Of a DNA stretch of 13,379 nt, positions 9,469 to 13,379 are shown piece after piece. The translations under genes were made by a program, and so were the position numbers. This DNA comes from Hamiltosporidium magnivora (Eukaryota > Microsporidia > Dubosqiidae): assembly GCA_004325065.1 (NCBI GenBank), contig PITI01000374.1:1-13379 (forward strand). The letters are read 5' to 3'. The notes below the pieces were generated by a model that saw nothing but the letters and a program-made list of their open reading frames with translations, did not search any database and was not told where the DNA came from. Positions within the stretch are counted from its first letter, which is position 1; the number at the start of each line of letters is the position of its first letter.

Positions 9469-10793
9469 ATGATAGGGTCTTATCTTGGAACTCTACTACT
9501 TTTCTGTAGTTTTGTATCAATTTGTCTTTCTTCCAATGATTTAGAAGAAATTTATGATGTAAAGGAAAACAAAGAGTTCTTCGCGAAGAAATCTCTCGAT
9601 TTATACAACAAAGAAACCAAACGCTTAAAAATGTTGCCGAAATCTTTAGATTTTGCATATTTTATGTTCTATGATAACAGCTTGGAAGTTGTTGCTGATT
9701 CGATTCAAAGTATTTTAAAACAAAGACAGCAAATAAATATGATATTAAGATCTATAGACCAGATTTCAAAACTAATGATCCATTTCAAACAGTTGTATTC
9801 CAATTATTTCGAATCAAAAGAATATACAATACATGGTATATAGTCGATATCTATGTGTCAAAAAATCTACCTCAAAATAAACAAACAAAAAATAAGAATA
9901 TAATACTGAGTCAAAAAGCTTTTGGTATTTTTCTTTGCAATTTCTTTCATATGTACAAATTCATAAAGAAAATATGTAATTATCCTGATAATTACGACGA
10001 CTCTTTCATTTTAATAGAAGATACAGGCAATAATATACGAAAAAAAATTCCTAAAAAATATCAAAAACTTGATACTACATTAGAAACAGGAATATATAAT
10101 ATTTTTTGTCTTAAGATGTTTTCAGAAGTAGAAAATTTTAACTGTGAACTCAACGAAAATAAGATGATAAGAAAATTCAATAAAATATTTGGCGAAATAA
10201 CATGTTTACTTTGCGGATATTATACAGTATACTTCATTGAAATGAATGAATCGGAATCAGTCGAAAATATTTGTAGTAAGAAAATATTCAAAACTACTAA
10301 AATTAGTCTGTTCAGAATTGCATTAGAAGTCGAATCGCTACCGCTTGCAAATAAAAATAGTATATTTTTCCTAAAAAAGAAATTTCGTTTTGAATCCTCG
10401 ATTCATAGAACAGAATTCGAAAATTTTTACTCAATATATAATGTAAATGATAAAGATTATAAATTTAAAATATTCCTTAAACATTCCGATATAGCATTTG
10501 AATTTAACTTCAATTGGATTGAAACCCAATTAAAGAAAAGTTATATACCCAATTCGTCTATTTACATATATGTCATAAGAGGAGATAAATTATATATACT
10601 GGAGATATTAGAGGATACGAATAGAAAATATTTTAAAATCAAGAAGGCTAATAGGCCATGTGCATGCTTACATTTCGACTGTAAAGAAAATATCAAATAC
10701 TTAAATAAAAATTATGAACTTAAAGAATTATTAAATCGTTTAGTTTTTAGTAACGAGATCGATATAAAATGGTATTTCCAAAAGATTGAGTAA
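9469..10793 (+). CDS. Copy B: best-preserved secreted family protein, split by a -1 frameshift
   Basis: ATG 9469 opens a 124-codon frame (to TAG 9841) starting with a clear signal peptide (residues 1-22: hydrophobic L/F/V core, then C-L-S-S). The following frame, open from 9699 to TAA 10791-10793, carries the rest. Copy A matches both frames and passes from one to the other near 9712-9722, so the true product is one protein of about 441 residues. The GTG at 9855 is therefore not the start. Motifs by joined residue number: K-K-S-L-D-L-Y 40, R-P-D 97, Q-K-A-F-G-I-F-L 149, K-K-I-P-K-K-Y-Q 192, F-C-L-K-M-F-S-E-V 213, G-E-I-T-C-L-L 242, T-E-F 315, Y-K-F-K-I-F 331 and F-E-F-N-F-N-W 344-350. After the signal peptide no membrane segment is obvious. 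The family is unknown to me; secretion is inferred. The shift could be a one-base loss in an A run (mutation or assembly error) or programmed. Confidence 0.85.
9714..9720 (+). other. T-TTA-AAA heptamer at the frame change of copy B
   Basis: TTTAAAA lies in the X-XXY-YYZ register of the upstream frame (att tta aaa caa), exactly where the alignment with copy A requires a -1 change. Slippage here would give I-L-K-T-K in place of I-L-K-Q-R. No strong downstream stem or pseudoknot is visible within 60 bases, and such words are common at this base composition. Confidence 0.35.
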
Positions 10794-11467
10794 AATATTA
10801 AAATTTAAAACATGGAGAAAAACATTTTATTTTTTCTGAATACAATCGAACGCATTATGTTTCAATTGTGTTTTGAAGTATTTTGTAGCTCTTTTTAACA
10901 CTAATAAAAACTTTTAGTACTAAAAAACCAGGAAATAACTAAAGATTTTTTTATTTATTAAGCTTCTTTCAATCTTAATATTCTAGTTTCTACATTTTAT
11001 TTTGGAATAGATTTTTAACAAATACGTCATATATTAAAATTATTTTTTATTTTATTGATACGGGCCGAGATCAAATATTAATTTTACTTAAAAAATATAT
11101 TAATAGTGTTGCAAAGATATTATTGGAAGAGAATTTATATTGATTAATAGTTGTATATTATAATAATATTATTTATGTTGTCTCTACTCAAATTAAATAA
11201 ATTATAGCGCATGAAACAAATATATAAAATAAAATAATGCTCACATCTTTTATTACTAATATCTTCGCAATTTAAACTAGTTTGGCGTAAAACAAACATA
11301 TTTGCAGATGAAGATTTAATCATATAGGAAAAATAAAATAGTCTACCTTTATCTAAAAAATATTGTTCTAAAATAAATAGCGGAAACAAATTGAGTTTAA
11401 TAAGACAAGCATGTCCATATAAAATATTTTAACTTTAAAGAGTAAATTAAATAGTATAGGATATTTT
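10794..11467. other. Intergenic stretch, nothing recognised
   Basis: A+T-rich sequence following copy B. An 81-codon minus-strand frame (11144-11389) has no signal peptide or family motif and its length is expected by chance here. No tRNA or repeat is seen. Confidence 0.45.
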
Positions 11468-11987
11468 ATGGGTATAGTAGCCAATACTGAATCGACTTCC
11501 TTTGAATCAACACTATTTTATCAGGATCTCGATATTGGAATATCAGTTGGATATAATCAACACAAAAACCGATAAAAAAATTTGTATTTAATTCGGTTTA
11601 TTATGTGTTTTACAAGTAAAAACTATTCAAAACCGAAGATTTAAATGTTTTGTTTTTTTCGGTAATTATAGTCTATTAGAATGGTTCTTATTCTTTAAAG
11701 TGATCCAGACCCTTTGAATCTGAAAATGTGTCCTAGCAATTCAATAGAAAAGTGTTCCGATTTTAAGCAAATTTGTTGTTAATTTAAAAAAATGAACATA
11801 TTATAAAACAAATACGTAAAAACAATATTTTACTTAAGAATTAGATTGTTTTTGCTCGTTCGTTAAAATATTTAAGAAGCGAGGCTCCTTTTCCAAAGAG
11901 ACACGCGTAAATCATCATTTGCATTATAGCTATTTTTCGCTTTAATTTTTATGTATAATTAGAAGGAAACTCATTTCCTATATGTAA
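11468..11987 (+). pseudogene. Relic I: internally deleted member of the family
   Basis: A 35-codon frame from ATG 11468 reads S-T-S-F-(x)3-L-F-(x)2-D-L-D, comparable with S-I-D-F-(x)3-L-F-(x)3-D-L-D of copy A. A second frame (11578-11660) reads F-V-F-N-S, then F-K-T-E-D-L, comparable with F-K-F-K-N-S and L-E-T-N-N-L. A third frame (frame 0), from 11592 to TAA 11985-11987 through several stops, reads F-G-N-Y-S-L at 11658, C-V-L-A-I-(x)2-K-S-V at 11727, and N-H-(x)7-F-S-L ending at 11942. Copy A has Y-G-N-Y-S-L, C-I-L-K-I-(x)2-K-T-I and N-H-(x)8-S-L. The distance from the G-N-Y to the Cys is 66 bases here and 63 in copy A. About 430 bases of the middle of the gene appear deleted. No signal peptide is seen. 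Confidence 0.6.
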
Positions 11988-12452
11988 GTAATTATAAGTG
12001 GTAGATGTAACCCTAATGCATATTTGAGAATCGTGGATAGCGTTTACCTGTGTATACAAGAATTGTTTCAATTGTAATTCTCTGAATTATAATTAAATTT
12101 TCCGAATGCTTGCCTTAGAATATATCGTATTTTTTTAAATCACTAATATCCATCGAATTTGAATTATAAAAGAATTATTGCATTATATATTTTTCCAGTT
12201 TTAGTGATATTTCAAGCAGAAAAATATCCATTGAACATTCACTCAATAATTTCAAATACATTTCGATGTTAATATAAGTGTGTTTTTGCTTATTTTCTAC
12301 AACAATCGAATCAAGCAAGGATATGTTAACCTGCTTCCAAATTTCCACTCAATGTATCCAAAATTATAATTTTTTCATAAATATAGATAATTTTCACGCG
12401 TTTTTATATTATATGCACTAAGTAATTCAATTGATATATTTAATTCATTTGT
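11988..12452. other. Stretch without a supported gene
   Basis: A 47-codon frame at 12278-12421 (+) and others of similar size occur, none with a recognised motif or a length beyond chance. GTATACAA is present at 12052-12059. Confidence 0.4.
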
Positions 12453-12975
12453 ATGGCTGTATCTTTCGGTTATTTATGTGGGTTTATGAATAAAGTCTCT
12501 ACACTCGGCGATCTTTTACTAAATCACAGTTTTTGGTACCGTTACTGCATTATTTCTTCCCCCGATTCAAAAACCGGTCCAAGCATGCAGCTTTTAGAGA
12601 GTCATCGAATTTCAGTGTAATATAGAAGCTCGGTATGACCAGCACCATTTTTTCAGATAGAAAATGAAAAATATGATGGTTGAAGATCCACCACAGAATG
12701 ATTTAACTTCGTTTATTGCAAAATTAGGAAATATTTTATAATTTCCGGAAAGGTTTTTATGACAACTACAAGAAAAAATAAATGCACTGTGCTATTCTGA
12801 CCCGAGAACATTCCCTTTTTATGTTAAAAAAATTTAGAATTTCCTTAACAGCGCAGGAGCCTCATCTGTGCTTAATGTGCCTATTACATCCAATGGTAAT
12901 TTATATTTAAAAAAAAATTATGTGATTAAGAGATCATTTCATCGCGAAGTCGACTCCAGTAGCCTACTAAATTAG
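12453..12975 (+). pseudogene. Relic K: GC-richer block with broken, protein-like frames
   Basis: A 55-codon frame from ATG 12453 to TAA 12618-12620 is followed by another frame (about 12598-12975) broken by several stops, including TAG 12973-12975. The composition is richer in Pro, Asp, Ser, Gly and Ala than the rest of the window. Stretches such as D-P-P-Q-N-D-L-T-S-F-I-A, Q-L-Q-E-K-I-N-A-L and S-D-P-R-T-F-P-F-Y-V-K-K read like real protein. It shares no motif with the secreted family. I do not recognise it; a decayed transposon gene is possible. The higher G+C alone makes frames look more protein-like, so confidence is low. Confidence 0.3.
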
Positions 12976-13228
12976 AAATTCTTTATTATTTCTTATTTCT
13001 TATTCTTTTGCATCTCGCAGAAATACTACTAGCTACCTCAAATTATTCACTTCTGTTTGTTTTTCAATTGAATACTTATCTATGGGAACTTACTTTTTTC
13101 TCATGTATTATCTACAGTAAAATATCTATAATAAGATCTTCAATTTGCAGTTAAATTAACTAACTCGATACGGAATCTGTTGGATTATATTATCTGCTTC
13201 GGAATTTGATACTATTTTAGCCATTTTA

Positions 13229-13379
13229 ATGCGCAGAGTTTTATTAGTTCCTCCACGATCGATCATTGTTTTTTTCTTCGCACTCGGATATGCTACCATA
13301 TAAGACGCCTATAACAAAGGCTTTTAGATTTACAAAGCGCATAGATTTGGGATCGTACTCTCAGAATATAAATGAGCCC
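13229..13379 (+). pseudogene. Relic J: possible N-terminus of a further copy, cut by the window edge
   Basis: ATG 13229 opens a 23-codon frame with a signal-peptide-like run (I-I-V-F-F-F-A-L-G-Y-A) ending at a TAA. In another frame shortly after, L-L-D-L-Q (13321-13335) recalls the S-L-D-L-Y motif that follows the signal peptide in B. The distance from ATG to that motif is about 95 bases, against about 120 in A and B. Supported only by a hydrophobic start and a short match. Confidence 0.25.

Noticed and set aside
9431..9658. 75-codon minus-strand frame
   Set aside because: Antisense to the signal-peptide region of copy B; a shadow.
9855..10793. Separate gene starting at GTG 9855
   Set aside because: The frame is open back to 9699 and that upstream part matches copy A codon for codon (R-P-D, F-R-I-K-R-I). 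It is the 3' part of copy B.
11144..11389. 81-codon minus-strand frame
   Set aside because: Same reasons; composition like non-coding neighbours.
1..13379. CRISPR array, bacterial operons, plasmid or phage genes
   Set aside because: No regularly spaced repeats, no dense gene packing, no ribosome-binding sites and no prokaryotic families are seen.

Overview
The window looks like a gene-poor, extremely A+T-rich eukaryotic genome. I see no operons, no tRNA or rRNA, and no intron needed to explain any gene. The recognisable coding sequence is all one family of Lys/Asn/Ile/Phe-rich proteins with hydrophobic N-terminal signal peptides. This pattern (expanded lineage-specific secreted families, decayed copies, long non-coding gaps) best fits a large-genome microsporidian. 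That is inference; another A+T-rich parasitic or fungal-like eukaryote cannot be excluded.

The main content is a head-to-tail array, all on the + strand, of copies of one protein family in different states of decay. The best copy, here called B (9469-10793), encodes about 441 residues but is split by one -1 frameshift. Copy A (4753-6064) is about the same length and runs in one frame with three in-frame stops plus a frame change in its signal peptide. A shorter copy C (3749-4107) has its own signal peptide and is also split by a -1 shift in a run of A. Older relics, found by translating across stops and matching short spaced motifs of A and B, lie at about 3-331 (E), 808-1306 (F), 2170-2390 (G2), 2643-3172 (G1), 8725-9131 (D) and 11468-11987 (I). 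A possible N-terminal start (J) lies at the right edge (13229 onward). The family has no function I recognise.

Just upstream of relic D is a GC-rich island (8308-8551) of about 244 bp, flanked by a perfect 9-bp direct repeat (TTTGAAAAT). It reads as a short retroposon inserted on the minus strand, with a short ATGA/ATGG-type tail.

The remaining stretches (332-772, 1307-2169, 3173-3748, 4331-4752, 6065-8298, 9132-9468, 10794-11467, 11988-12452, 12976-13228) hold no gene I can support. A somewhat GC-richer block at 12453-12975 has protein-like but broken frames of unknown identity.
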